NCBI RefSeq assembly: GCF_964340395.1
Contig: NC_135569.1
Location: forward strand, 6,262,540-6,326,539
Origin: Glandiceps talaboti
Lineage: Eukaryota > Hemichordata > Enteropneusta > Spengelidae
Length of the DNA stretch: 64,000 bases
Direction: 5' to 3'
The notes under the pieces are model-generated. The model saw nothing but the letters and a program-made list of their open reading frames with translations. It had not been told where the DNA came from and searched no databases. Made by a program: the position numbers and the translations under genes. Within the stretch, counting starts at the first letter, position 1. The number at the start of each line of letters is the position of its first letter. Below are positions 11,940-24,979 of the stretch, piece by piece.

Positions 11940-13580
11940 TTCCAAAACATAATGAATGGATTTAGATAGGGTTTATACTAATTGCGAACGAAACTAGGGC
12001 CAAGTTATTACGCCAGATTTTGGTGGCGATCTGATTGCAGGTCACAATTTTAGCGATAACTTTAGTGAAAATTAGCCTAAGAGCTCAAACCCTGAGGGCA
12101 CCGCGTACCCTTCTTTGCTTTTTGTTAGGAGAACGGCCCATTGTTGGGAGGTGGAGGGGTATGCGTTCTACCAGCTACCCTCTATTAGAAATATATAATC
12201 GCTATAGTTAAACACCAGACATATCACTTGAAACGGCTGAATCAGTGCCTGGAGGAAGCGAACATGCCAAAAGTGATTTTAGACATCGAAACATGCAGAT
12301 TTGAATGTGTTGATATATATTTGCAATTATATTTTTTTTCCTCTTGTGGCCCTTGAGTCTGATGAAAGTATATAGACAAATGAATAAGTTGGTAAGGTTT
12401 AGAGTGCAAGCATTACTGTATATATGAACTTTTAACTATTACCTTACAACCTAACTTGTTGTGTAATAACTTGTTTAGAGGATTTGAATGAAAACATATG
12501 CTGTATATGAAGTTATTCAAACACGGAGTTATTCTGACCCGAGCACGTACATTGTTGCTTGTACCTTAGCTACCTGCTGAGTAGGTACGTGTAAATAATT
12601 TGGCGAGGTTTTAAATGAAAACCTTTATGAAAACCTTTACTGCATATGACGGTGCAACTAATGCTCAGCACGTTGAATTATTTGGACCCGAGTTCGCACA
12701 TGTACGTACGGAACAGAGACATGCATACAATAACCAATGTAAAGATGTAACCCACGGCCACTTCATTACATTTTCAATCCCGCACAAATAATTACTCCCC
12801 AAAAGGCAACCAGTTATTATCCCATCACTGCCTATAGAACCATGAACAGATGCACATCAATCAATACACCCGGACAGAACTGGAGTAATTTGATTCCAAC
12901 AGCTGTAATTTTACACTTGTTTACTGTAACAAAACGACGCGCCGATCGAAGAACCGTTTTTCTTTCCATTAGATTTCGCTTGGCCCACGGGTTGCCATTG
13001 CTGTTACAAAGGAAATAAAATTACAAACCTGAACAGTATTGATTAACAGGACACTGTTGCTATCTTTATATGAGGAGTACCTCTTAGATTGATTTATGGA
13101 TGGTACTTGAATTGATTTATACCTATTTCAAGTAAATATTAGATACTGTTCGTATTCTAAAATTGCACATGAAATAATATAAATATGATAAAGGATGGTA
13201 AAGCACTCAATTCTGATTTCTACGATAACATAGCTTAGGATGTGATACTGAAAATTGTACTTCAAATGTTAAATGTCTCATCATTTAAAAAAAACTTGAT
13301 TTATCTATTGAAAGGTTTCCAGATGATCGATATCTTAAAAAGAGTTTGTATGAGTAATGTCAGTGTGAGGTGTAAATACAATGGCAAGTATAATATAAGG
13401 GGCAATGGTTCAATGAAGTATAAAAAACTACATTCTTTTACTGAGGGTGTGTGGGGTGGGGGGTTGGAGTGAACCATTTTAGTTCTTCTCCTTCAAAAAA
13501 AAAACGATTTTACTTTTAAATGGATCTGTGTTGTACCCATACATACAAATATTTCTAAATTGAGACATGGGATAATTTTC
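11940..13580. other. Intergenic with a diverged local duplication
   Basis: At 12480-12720 two segments about 130-150 bp apart share GAAAACATATGCTGTATATGA / GAAAACCTTTACTGCATATGA and GTTATTCTGACCCGAGCACG / TTATTTGGACCCGAGTTCG, so they are an old duplication. The stretch at 12780-13030 is compositionally complex and could be conserved non-coding DNA, but nothing specific can be named. Confidence 0.45.
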
Positions 13581-13720
13581 ACTATATTGAATTGAATTGA
13601 ATTGAAATTTATTCCACCAGAAGAGAAAAATATATACACAAACTCTGATGGCAACGGAAAGAACATTTCTGGTGAGGGCCATGGAAATAGTTCCTAGGAA
13701 CTAATCAATGTCCATGGACC
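13580..13720 (-). mobile_element. Possible 3' end of a non-LTR retroelement or SINE
   Basis: Read on the minus strand, the stretch ends in TGGAATAAATTTCAATTCAATTC, a body followed by a pentanucleotide (CAATT)n tail of four units. That is typical of CR1/RTE-like retroelement or SINE 3' ends. No reverse transcriptase sequence is visible, so the family is unassigned. Confidence 0.35.
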
Positions 13721-13937
13721 GTACACGTAGATAATAAATACAAATTTGGGCTGGTATGAGTTTCACAATAACAACAAAAATACAGTTCTTAGTAAATAAA
13801 GAGAAGTGTTGGTGGCAAAATTAAATGGAAGCTTATAAACATAACGGAAAAAAATAGTAAATTCATGGCGCTAAAACACAGTAAACTGTCAATAAAAGAC
13901 CTATTTATCCTCACTATATACTGGCTTCCATTCGTAG

Positions 13938-14080
13938 CACTACATACTATTATACAGATTTGATGATTTGCCCTCGGAAGCAATTTGAATTCTGTTAGAA
14001 GGCTGGGTGGGGGGTGGGATCTGAGGCCTAACTAAAATAATTTAGTTGTTTTATCCTACAATGAACTATTGATCTCATCC
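13938..14080 (+). mobile_element. Dispersed repeat family D, copy 1
   Basis: Matches 36775-36917 in the same orientation over about 140 bp. The best block runs from GGCCTAACTAAAATAATTTAG to AATGAACTATTGATCTC. Termini are unclear and there is no coding capacity, so element class is unknown. Confidence 0.55.
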
Positions 14081-16175
14081 ATAAAGAGTTGCAACAGTTA
14101 GCATTTTTGAATTAGTTTTGTGGTGACTAGAAAGGATAGGGAACTATATGACTACACGTAATCCAGAAACTTATTTGTGCGTAGGATGTTAGTTTGTAAG
14201 TGGGTGAAAATGATAAAACTCCGCCTGGAAGCGATTTGCTGGTGGCGCTCTGAAACCCTGTGATAACTTATGCCAATCGATTGCAGGAACGTGTGATCTT
14301 TATTTCGTTAATTATAAAAACCAACAACCATTATTCATATAATTTGATATAGGAGGAAGCGAGTGGGAAATATTTCGAGATATGTATAACAATTTGTGAA
14401 TTCATCCAACGGAATGAAATTCAATACTCATGATTCAAGTTCAAGAACATGACGAGGCCGTCAAAACGCAGCATCACTAAATTACACGGGAGTTGCCTCT
14501 TCGTCAAAAATATCCTTGGGCACAATGTATTAGTTTTACTTATAGGTATCGTGAAGTACTAACACATGGAAAAATCAGCATGAGGACTTCATCGATCGTT
14601 GATACTTCAAAAAAAAATTGAAGTACGGTCAACTAATGGTTCTAAGAAGGTACTCAATTCTTATTATTCAGGCCCTGCTGTCTACGTCTTTCTGTAAAGA
14701 TAGATTCCTGTCCATAAACATATTTGATGTGTCGTTTCTCAGTGTTACATAGCACAGTTGCCAACCACTAGTAGACTATAGGCCTGTTTGAAAATTCATT
14801 CTCAATTTCTGAAATGCAAAAGTTGACTATTGGCGTTTTAACATCTACAAACAGAGCTACTTGGTATATATGTAAATGTAATCAGTCAGAAGCAATCATA
14901 ATGTATATATAGAAACAGCGACAAGGATCATTTGTGTTTCACCAGTCTAACATTTAGCGCAATAAACAGTACTTGTAGGCGAATCACGTTTAATTTAATT
15001 ATAACTGTGGAAATTAGCCGCATTTGCGAATTTTATTGACACTATTGAGATAATTAAGGCAAATTAGGATACTTTGAACAATGAGGGCTAATTACAAATG
15101 GCGCTCATGAAAGTCGTCTGCATTTTTGATAACGTGAGCGGCATTGTGATATAACCATTACGTCACTACATTACAATACTATACTGTGCTGACAAATTAC
15201 AGTTACTGAGAAAGTGAATGACTCCGAAATAACGAACATAATTTGTTTACCCGAATCAAAATTATCAATGCTAAAGCAATAATCTAATTATTTTTTGGAA
15301 TTAAACGATAAATTGTGACCATAATAGTAACGAATGAGTCTTTCCCTGACCGGATATGAAGATTTTGATGACGCCAACTATATTTATCAGATGTTTCTTT
15401 GCAATGCCTTTGGTTGACAATCCATTGAGTATTGAAAAGGTTTCTTTTGACTGCCATAGCATTGAGTATCAAAAGACATTCTATTCATAGAAAATTCTAT
15501 CATTTGGTCATTAGTGAAACATGAATTATACGCCTATCAAACAAGATATAGCGCATAGACTGGAGGATAAGAAACCATACATCTACAAACTGAACAATAG
15601 TCGTGGCAAAGAATACACCTTGCACAGCTCCTACAGTATATTCACCTACAAAACGGATCAGAGTCAACTACTTAAAATGCGTACCATACCTCGGCTACTT
15701 AAAATACATTTGGTTTGATGTCGTTAATGAGTCACGGTAGACACGTGATAAGTATTTCCTCTTTTTATCGCGTACAAGCTCGATCAAGTTTTAAGGTAAA
15801 TTGAGCAACGTTAATTTCGTTTACTCTATCAATCGAAAGAACTAAATATTTGATTCGATCTTTGGTGATACCGATTTGTCCGCTATTTAATCCCCCAATA
15901 GAGTTAAACTGCGTTCTTATAAGCTCCTGATTTGAAGTGTTAAGCTGTTATCCGTAATAAAGTCGACATTGATTATTTTTCCTGAGTCAAGTGCTTAAAC
16001 GTCAATGCTGTAATGTATTCTTTAGTTTAGCTTGCGTCTGTTAAACCCATTTTAGTTTTATTTGATGCTCGTATTCCCGTTCAATTCTTCCTATAATGAA
16101 GCCGGGCATTGTTATATTCAGTGATGCTTCTAGAGGATTTTGGCTTCGCAATTACATTTAGAAGACCGAAAAAGG
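14081..16175. other. Intergenic, no gene seen
   Basis: Two 62-65 codon frames at 15284-15472 (minus) and 15521-15718 (plus) have no recognisable features. The rest is AT-rich. Confidence 0.5.
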
Positions 16176-16600
16176 ATAGTTACGCAAAATGATTCGGCTA
16201 TGTTATAGAAGAGAAATCTGTGTACGTTTGAGCTTTTGAGCTTTTAGGATCTCATTACCAGCCTAAAAATATTTTAATTTGAACATTTGAGAGACCCAGA
16301 GTAGTTTAAGAGCATCAGCCCCGGTAAACATACACACAGCAAAACGATTCAGCTATTTTATAAAGATAGAAAATTCGTATTGTTTAGTTAATACAATCTT
16401 ATCGGTCCTGAAATTATTGAAATTATTTGAACAATTTGGCAATTTAAGTTAAGGTTCAGTCTTATCATTCGTCTGAAAATTACTGAAATTTCAACATTTT
16501 GACAATTTCTGTTAAAGTTAGATAACATCAGCTCCAATCAGCATAAAATAGCAAAACTATTCCGGGTCAACCATAACTGACAAAATAGAAAGTTTTATAT
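16176..16600 (+). repeat. Three diverged tandem units of about 155-210 bp
   Basis: Units begin near 16183, 16339 and 16551. Each opens with a form of CAAAAYGATTC(A/G)GCTAT followed by a TAGAA(A)-rich stretch, and each contains a later CATCAGC(C/T)C phrase or remnant. Old, low-identity duplication. Confidence 0.45.
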
Positions 16601-16619
16601 CATGAAGCAATTTAATTTT

Positions 16620-17862
16620 TATTCTTTGATGAGAACAAACTATGTTCATACTCATTTTTCTATTTAGCAAAGATTTTATTTCTTGCTTCCCGTTTACGTC
16701 AAAGTATGATGGACAGATTTGGGTTTGTGTTTTACTATTGTTATGTGGATTTGTATGTGCTATTGGTGTTTGTCACAACACACCTCTACATTCACAGTTT
16801 TTGTATATATTAATGTCTGTACGTTAGGCCGTAACCACGGTACTCTGAATAAAGTACATTATTAGTATATCATTAAGTTATTACTAAGCTTTTTAACCGT
16901 CTAAGAATTGTTTCAATTTTAATTTTTTGAACTTTGAACATTGAACTATTAGCATCGTCTTAATTAACCAATGATGACGACGTTATTTAAGGTACTAATA
17001 ACTAAAAAATAAAAACAACTCCGATCAACATATTAAATGTTTGTGTCTGTGTCGAAGATTCGCGTACAAGTGTGTGTCGACATTCTTTTCTCCATAGAGT
17101 ATTGGTAAAACAAGAAATAATGTCATTTTAGTTTTTAACTCGGTGGTTTATCCAAGAGTGTTACTAAATAGAGTTGAAATATATATAGTATTATCATATA
17201 TTGTCAAATCCCAGTAGATGCCACTGTTGATATCACTTTTTTGCGCGGACCGCTTTGATTTTGTGAAGTGTCAAATGTCACTGCAACATTGTTTTGTATC
17301 TGCCAACAAATTGACATAATTTTTGACGCAGGGTGATAAAAGAGAGGCACCCGTTAGGGTTTAGTCATTTAGAATTGATGAGTTTATGTAACAGTATTCG
17401 ATATTACCTAGCGTTTAATTACATGGTCTCAACAATGTCACATTGTCTGGCAAGTCAATTAATTGGGGCAGTTATGCAGTACTCGAAAGGGTTGTAAAAA
17501 GCAAATAAACCATTGTAGACTAATGTATACAGGAGGCAAGTAAATTACCATGTTTAGATTTAAGGACACGAACATTTGAACACGGTTTTACAACCTCTAA
17601 GCAAAATCAAAATATCATAAATAATACGCAGATATATGTCTATAGATAAAACCTTGGAGCCAGTAAGCTTGGGCTTAAATGTAGAGATTAGGTTACTTAA
17701 GGGTAGGTTTATATGATTTATAGTTTGCATGATTTAGTTACAGTTTGAAGTAAACTCGTCTATAAGAAGGGACTCTAGTTTTTGGAACCCGTACGTTACT
17801 ACTGTGGAAATCAAGCTTTCGGTTTACTAAGATAGACTCAAACTAAAAGTGTTGTTGTTCGA
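16620..17862. other. Intergenic, no gene seen
   Basis: AT-rich. A 61-codon frame at 16642-16827 is hydrophobic, but it has neither a Kozak context nor splice signals that would support it. Confidence 0.45.
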
Positions 17863-18150
17863 ATGGATGGATTACACTACAAGTGGATGGTAGCGGTGTC
17901 TCTATTGTGCGGATATAATCACCCTGTAATCAAGATGGTACAGACACTGGACGTCTCACAAATGCACGCTGCAGGATTATATGGAAGTGATCAGAATTCC
18001 CACCCTACAGTGATTACAATTAAACCAAAGTCCATTCAAAGCTTAAATGAACATGTCACAATGACACGTTCTGTAGTAGTTTGCTGCAAATTCGCTTTCC
18101 GCTGTCGTAAGAAGCTAGATCAAAGTGTATTTGTGTATGACATCGGATAG
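17863..18150 (+). CDS. Uncertain small ORF, 95 aa
   Basis: A true ATG opens 95 codons ending at a TAG. The N-terminus has a short hydrophobic stretch (WMVAVSLLCG, residues 8-17) that could act as a signal or anchor. The C-terminal third holds a CC pair and a basic run (CRKK). No domain is recognised, no TATA or splice site stands out nearby, and the codon pattern is not clearly different from surrounding DNA. It may be a chance frame. Confidence 0.15.
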   Translation: MDGLHYKWMVAVSLLCGYNHPVIKMVQTLDVSQMHAAGLYGSDQNSHPTVITIKPKSIQSLNEHVTMTRSVVVCCKFAFRCRKKLDQSVFVYDIG

Positions 18151-18163
18151 GTAGTATTCATAT

Positions 18164-18181
18164 ATGCAAATATATGCAAAT
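18164..18181 (+). promoter_or_regulatory. Tandem octamer (POU) motifs
   Basis: Two exact ATGCAAAT octamers lie 10 bp apart, one helical turn. This is the classic POU-domain factor site. They arise from a repeated TATATGCAAA unit, so chance is possible. Confidence 0.25.
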
Positions 18182-19118
18182 ATATTCAAACTATGGATTT
18201 ACCCGATTTAGATACACTTAATAGGGTCTCAGTATTAATAAACCCTGAATCTTGTCATGAATAAAACATGCCAGTTTGCTATCTAACTGATTAATTGCTA
18301 CTCTATCTCATTTTTAGGAATATGACAACTGTCTCTATAACCTTCAATATAGTAATGAAGCGAGATCTCCAGGATTTAGCAAACTTCTATAAATATATTG
18401 TACAGAATATACTTTATAGTTATTTTTAGCTTTTCAATCAGGGAATATTTTCCTTAACCTAGCATTGTGTTACATTTTAGGATAATAATTCTTTAAACAA
18501 ATACTGCATAAAGAGGTTCACCCAGATGCATTTAAAAGAAATGTTGCCAATTTTCCCCGAATGACGAAAGGATCTCAGTTTAAGTTGATACTCTGAGAAA
18601 CATATAATAGACCTAGGCCTGTCAACCATATTACTATCAGATAACTATATTTTGATAATCAGCAACTTCTATTAAAGAGAGCATAAAAATAGATCATTGA
18701 AAACTGATAAAGTACAATATTAGAATCTGTTTTGTGCTCATTTAAAAATCTACAGGACCATATTAACTTTTATAATTATAGATTGATATCAAATTAATAG
18801 CAGCAACAAAACAGTTTCATGTTGATTTATTCAGGCCATTACAAGCGTTAGTTTCTTCTTTCTCCCCTGAGTTTTCGTATAATTCATTCCAGAAGGAAAT
18901 GCCCTCTTTCATCAACATTGATGCATCTTGGTTTTCTTATCATTAAGGTCGATATAGACATATCGTTTAAAGAAACCATGTGTCTTAATTGTAATAATTG
19001 AACCCAAATTTAACAATCAAACTGGCTCTGTTTATAGGTAATACTCTGCATTCATATAACTTATGTATCCTACCTAAGTGATTGATTTACTCCAGGACCA
19101 GACAGTGCAAATTGGTTT

Positions 19119-19450
19119 TTAAAGTGGCAACATGACAAATGACAAATGTGTATGTTTAATTCATAAACAACTCTGCTATGTTTCTATACTTGAACAAACA
19201 ACTGTGAAACATCATATGCTAACTTCATGTTTGTAAATCAGAAATTGCAAAACATTAAAATATGTAAAATATCTGTCATTGTACGTACAGTAACATAGTG
19301 TGTTTTTTACACGCCTTTAGCATTTTGTAGTTTATTGAGTTACAAACTCAGATTTGGTAGATTCTGTTTCACATTTTCTTCAACTCGGAAAACATAGTAG
19401 AGAGGTCATAAGAATTAAAAATCCAAATCATTTGTCAACCATATGCCCCT
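19119..19450. mobile_element. Family A palindromic MITE, older copy
   Basis: Starts after TTAA (19119-19122) with AGTGGCAACATG. It shares with the 61.6-kb copy a centre around TTGTACGTACAGTAAC and inverted inner arms containing TGTGAAACA and GTTTGTAA / TTACAAAC. The right end (inverted: AGGGGCATATGG) is degraded and the right TTAA is lost. Length about 328 bp. Confidence 0.65.
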
Positions 19451-22400
19451 CTTCAATATCAGGGGTGTGGCATTTTATTTGCTCATTCTGAATCCATGTG
19501 AATGGAAACAAGATATAAGCACACAGATGGGCAAGGTCGCAATATTCAGTAATTGTAGAATTTCATTATCACTAGAGTATTCGTAAATGAATAAATATAG
19601 TTTGACTAATGTTGTGAAGGAGAAATTGTGACAATTACTCCAAAATACGACATCATCCAAATTGAATTTGAAAATTGAAATAGGATTCCCGGAATATCCG
19701 GCTTGATTAATACCCTTTTCTTGTATGTATGTGTATCTGCCTGAACACACCAGGGATGATATTCAATAGAGTTACCTGTGTGGGCACTATGTTCATAATC
19801 TATCAAACTTGAAAGTGTAATTTCACTAAGAAGCTTAGAAATAAACCCCCTCTCTGAAAATGGTATATTCTACAAGTTTGAGAAAGCTCCAAATGTATTG
19901 TGGTGAGAACTATTCAATTATGAAAAAATGGCATTGGTGAAATACAACTTTTCATATTTTCTTAGTTATTTGCCATGTAATGTACTGGTTTTACTTGTGA
20001 TAGAAGATAACAACGCTTGCTAACAGTTCTGCAAGACACTATGCAAATCCACCTTCCCTGCATCATTAATAAGACACTGCATTACTCATCCTTTGTACAG
20101 CAGCCATCAAGAACGTATGTGTTCCCCTTCTGCATTTAAATAATGGTCGGCAACACAAAGGAAGTGTGAGAGCTTCTTTGAGCGTACGTTTACTTCAAAC
20201 TTAATACCCTGAAGCTCGCAATGCTTGCAGTTGTCTATTCAATAAAAAGCATCCACTTGAAAGATTGACACTTCGTTTTTTTCTGTCCTAAAGATGTCGG
20301 TAAGTGTTTTTACATTTATGAGATGACAATGTAAATCTTACAAGTCTGTAACTTAGTTATCTGTGCATCAAATCAATACACAGCTTCCTAGTTCGATTAA
20401 ATTCGGTTAAATCGTTACTCGTACATTTCTGTAATCGATTTCATCTTCAGCGTGATGTCTGTTGCATACACGTCGATTTCTTTTCAATTTATTTTCACTT
20501 TCAGTCTGCTTTGCTTTTTATTCAGTTACGTAGTTGTATGTTAACAATGGAAAGAGTAATCGTTAGATGTCACATCATATTTCAAAGGCTACTTCAGTGT
20601 GAAATGTAATAATGATTGAAATCAATACAATGTGAGGGCTGACAAATAATAAAATCTTGCAAACATTTCCAATTAAGTTTGACAAATTATTAAATTATTG
20701 TGAGTGGGTGACATTACTTTAATAATTATCTAAAATGTGAGGTGCCAATCGAAAACGTATATCGTATTTGATGGACGAGATGAATTTTCACATTTAGCTC
20801 ACTGTCTTTCCAAGCTGTGAAAAGAAAGACAATATATATAACGAGTGACTGAAAAATAGGCGATTATATTATTGAATCAAAATACAATGATTTGTTTGAA
20901 ATTTGTGTCTGTTTTATAAATTGATATTTGAGTTATGGTACATCAGGTGTACTATATCACTACACTTGTATAACTGCCCGAAATGGATTCATAAAATTGC
21001 TAATTAGTGTTGTGTTCAAATTCTACCATAACCAATTTATAAATAGTTGATAGTAGAGAATTGAGAATCGATTTGCTGTAATTGTCCAATCATAATTTAA
21101 GTGGAGCTGATAAATGGTTCGTAATTATGATCATGTTTACAAGCGTTCGTCCTTGGTACTCTGTAGGGGCACGTTGACATTTCGTCAATATGCATATGAT
21201 ACTTCACTAGTTCCTCGCTCACGGTTTTAATTATAAGCCCTGAAAACCAGATAAGATGAATAACGACACAGCAGTTCCGCTAAAGATGAAATTCCTTTAG
21301 GCCTGTGGCAACAAACATCTGTATTTGCGTGTTAGCAGACAAGAATCCTGTGAGCAATCTATGTATCATAACATTTACAAGGCGAGGGGCAAGCAACTGC
21401 CCAACTGGATAGCTACACCGCGGTGATGATAAAACAGAGCGATTACAGGATACAGTACCAAACGTACAAGTAATCCCCGCAGCTGACAATTTCATCAAGT
21501 CACGTACGTGTCCAAATTCAGATTTAATGAAATCGGAAAGAACGCTCTTGTTTTTTCGGCTCAAGCTTCTCAATGTCTTTCAAGAGAGAAAACTCATTAT
21601 TTCCATGATACTTGATGGCCTTCCATAAATTGCACTTTGTAACAATACTACTTACAGTGTACCTTTCGATCGACGGCGTTGCTTCTTCCTTCTCGTCATT
21701 TTAAATGATTTTATCCTAACCTTATACCTGCTGATCGCTGAAAGGGTCGTGTCTTAACCTACAGAATCTATACAGACAGTTGCATTAACGGAATAGATGG
21801 GAATAGTCAGACAGGCAGACATACTGATCGCTTGAATGAACGAAGGGGATTAAGTAATAATGTCTTTAGATTTATGGATTAGTGACCGAACAGGTCACAC
21901 ATTACGTAATAGGTCGATGACGTAGCTTTGATGGGTTTATGGGGAAAAAGAAGAAGTAGTCAGATAAATTAAGTGAAGAATTTCGTAAGATGTAAATAAA
22001 AATGAGGCGACAGGTAGACAGACACGTTGCTCGAATGAACGATTGATTCAGAAGTGAATAAATGAATATATATTGATGGATTAGTGAATGAATAGATCAA
22101 ACATTACATAACCGTTCGATGACGGTACAGAAATGAGTGTCTGTATGTAGTAACAAATTAGTTTGGCTAAATGTAAGTGTGCATCAATATATGTGGAGAA
22201 GTTAAGAAGGAATATAAGAACAGAAAAATGGCAAAATAGCACGTTCATGTCCCTTTATCATCTATTTATAAAGTGGTAGGTGTAAACAGTTGGTTAGCCA
22301 TCATACAAAAATGTCGCTTTTAAACCAAATGATATTTTTTAACTAATTTTACTGTCATGATTGATAATGGAAGAGAGACAAGAAAAATTGATTGGTAGTA

Positions 22401-23200
22401 ATTATATTTTGTTGTGCTTGAATGTACTAATTACTGCCGATTGTATGTGACAAATTGAGTATTTTACTTGGTATTTGTGTCAACGTCATTGCAAAAGATC
22501 ATTAAGATTCTTAAGTAATTAAATGTGATTGACAGTCTCATTAACTAGCGACCATCTTACAACAAGAGGAGTGTGGTGAATAAAAAAATGAAATGTTGTC
22601 TTTCGAACTCTAGCTCCTTTTATGGTAAAGGTAAAGAGAATGGTAAGAATGGCCTTTAGATATTGTAGGCCACTGTCAAACAGAAAACAACATCAGACAT
22701 ATCTGATTAGTTTTACCTAAACAAACGAAAACTCTGGAATGCGCCAGGGTTTGCTCGAAACAAGATAAAGCGTTAAATCATTGGATATACTTTACATGGC
22801 AACACCAACAATTTATCGCAATGTAAACATCGCTTTATCGCTGATAGAAATAAATTGATAGTGATCACATTCACCTGGCTTCCCTTGGGTATGTGTTTCG
22901 CAAGTTCTCCGTTATAGCCCTTATTTGAAGTTATCACTCATTACAATCATTTTTCTGAGGGGTTGGCTCGTGTCAAGGTTTCAACTTGTGTTTGTTGCTA
23001 TAATACAATACTTCGGGGAAGCCTTCCATATGCATTGTACTTAATCTAAGTTGTGTTTCATGAAGTGTTGTATTGGTTTGACCTCTAAATTACTCTCTTC
23101 CCATGTTTCTTTGATTATTTGTGTTGTCCCTGCTTCTGTGTCGCTGTCTGTACACGACTCATATCACACGACTTACATCATATTGTTTTCCATCTGTATG
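19451..23200. other. Intergenic, no gene seen
   Basis: Scattered frames under 100 codons have no support, including the minus-strand frame at 21280-21573. A short inverted repeat (TTTATAAATTG...TTATGGTA against TACCATAA...AATTTATAAA) spans 20914-21043. At 20295 an ATGTCG precedes a good donor (GTAAGT), with a TATA-like CAATAAAAAG about 60 bp upstream. That could be a first exon, but no partner exon was found. Confidence 0.45.
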
Positions 23201-23204
23201 ATTG

Positions 23205-23235
23205 GCTATCTGTCTGTCTGTCTGTCTGTCTGTGT
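23205..23235 (+). repeat. (TCTG)n microsatellite
   Basis: About seven TCTG units. Confidence 0.85.
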
Positions 23236-23503
23236 CTAGGAAACTGAGGTTTTATGACGGATGGCATAGGGTCCACATGAAATGGAGATACATAGGAAGC
23301 ACACTCACACAGAGCAGTTCAACGGTTTAACTCTATCTGGCCTTACAATAGAAATATAAAGCGTCGTACAGCAAAACTACTTGTCCTGAAACTACTTCTG
23401 AATCTAAAAAACTAGAGTACATACATTAAAACAAGTGACTGCTGGTTGTCGCAAATAATGAAATCTCCTTGTCATGTATCTGCCTGCCAGCCCGTCTGCT
23501 TGC

Positions 23504-23583
23504 TTATATATATATATATACATACATACATACATACATACATACATACGTACGTACGTACGTACGGATGGATGGATGGATGG
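23504..23583 (+). repeat. Stepwise compound microsatellite (TA)(CATA)(CGTA)(GGAT)
   Basis: Four adjoining pure tracts, each differing from its neighbour by one or two bases: TA x8, CATA x7, CGTA x4-5, GGAT x4. A looser GGCT/GCCT region follows to about 23625. Confidence 0.9.
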
Positions 23584-23954
23584 CTCTTAACTGGCTCTTG
23601 GCTGGCTGCCTGTCTGCCTGCCTGACCTTCTATCCGCCCGTATCAGCCTGCATTTTCTTTATCCTATTATTAAAAAATTCCTACTCGGCAAGTTTTGATG
23701 CATTACAGGACATCTAAAAATATATCTTTTTTATACACAATTAGTTCAGATAAAAAGGGAGACTACATCTAACTCATGAGACATAGATATAAAATGACTT
23801 GAACCTTTGTGTTTTTGAGCATTGCATTAACTGGTGTTCTAGTAACATCAGTAAGGCACGTTTTACCTTCTGGCTATCATTACCAAGCACAATTAGATCA
23901 TTTCTGGTCGTGTAGTCTCTCGTTTAGGAGGCAAAAATGATGCCAAACTCCGTT

Positions 23955-24100
23955 GATTAATCACAGACTAATATCCTGGGAAGGTGCATTAATCTATGCC
24001 AATTATTCAATTCTGTGAATACACGCTTATTATGAAATACACCAAACCTATTAATCTAATTTGGTGTATCTGCCAATTTATGTCAAATATAAACGGATTA
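23955..24100. promoter_or_regulatory. Cluster of TAATCY homeodomain-type sites
   Basis: GATTAATC (23955-23962), TTAATC (23989-23994), TTAATCT (24051-24057) and GGATTA (24095-24100) all match the TAATCY core used by Otx, Pitx and Goosecoid class homeodomains. A perfect inverted repeat, ATACACCAAA / TTTGGTGTAT (24037-24046 and 24060-24069), brackets the third site. This could be an enhancer, but no target is visible. Confidence 0.3.
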
Positions 24101-24249
24101 GGTTCTTTCGAGAGTTTCCAATTAAAACAATAATTTAGTGTGTGGACAGAGCCAAGCAACACGTATGCGTGTCAAGAATTAAATGCAAGTCAAACAACGA
24201 TTACAAAACACATACGATAGTTCCGAAACCGCCAATACAGGTAATCGGC

Positions 24250-24362
24250 ATATATCTACTATGCCTGTCTTGATATGCACCTGGCTTTCACCTCCATCGA
24301 TTTGAGTGCAAGTTTGCATGTTGTAGTATAGGTGAGACCTACTATGCCTGTCTTGAAATGGA
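24250..24362 (+). repeat. Short direct repeat pair, 84 bp apart
   Basis: CTACTATGCCTGTCTTGATATG and CTACTATGCCTGTCTTGAAATG begin at about 24258 and 24342. Origin unclear. Confidence 0.6.
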
Positions 24363-24979
24363 AAATTGATAAACTATCATGTGATAACTATAGAAAATAA
24401 AAAAACAATAGAAATCTATTAAATGTAATTTTTAAAATAAAATTGTAAAAATGGTATCGAAACTAGTAGGAACAAGGAAGGCCTAGGGACAAGATTGTGA
24501 GATTTTCACATGTGGAATATATGGAAGTCTCTCCTTCATGTATGAAATACCTTGAACCTGACCTTGAAAGTAAAACCTATGATATGCATGAGCAAATTCA
24601 AGTTCTCGCGAATAGTCAAATGGCGTTCTGTTGTAAATGCCAACAACATTTTGACCTCGTTCACTTTTTGAATCAGTCATTCCTATCTGGACATCAAGGC
24701 TGAAACCGATGTATAATTGACATTTGACGTAGAAACTGGTGTTGGACACTTTTGAAGCGAGCTTGATTTTACAATGTGTGCAAACAGACCACGATACTTT
24801 AACTAAGGTCGAGATCAGACTTGTGAATCAGTCTTTGCAAATGCAATACGCTGTATAACTAAACAATCGATCTGTTTATATAATGTCTAATTATTGAACT
24901 TAGAGCAAATAGATACTTTTTAGGATATAAATACAAGCTTATGCAGTATACCATGCACGAGCTAAGTTGAACAAAAAAA

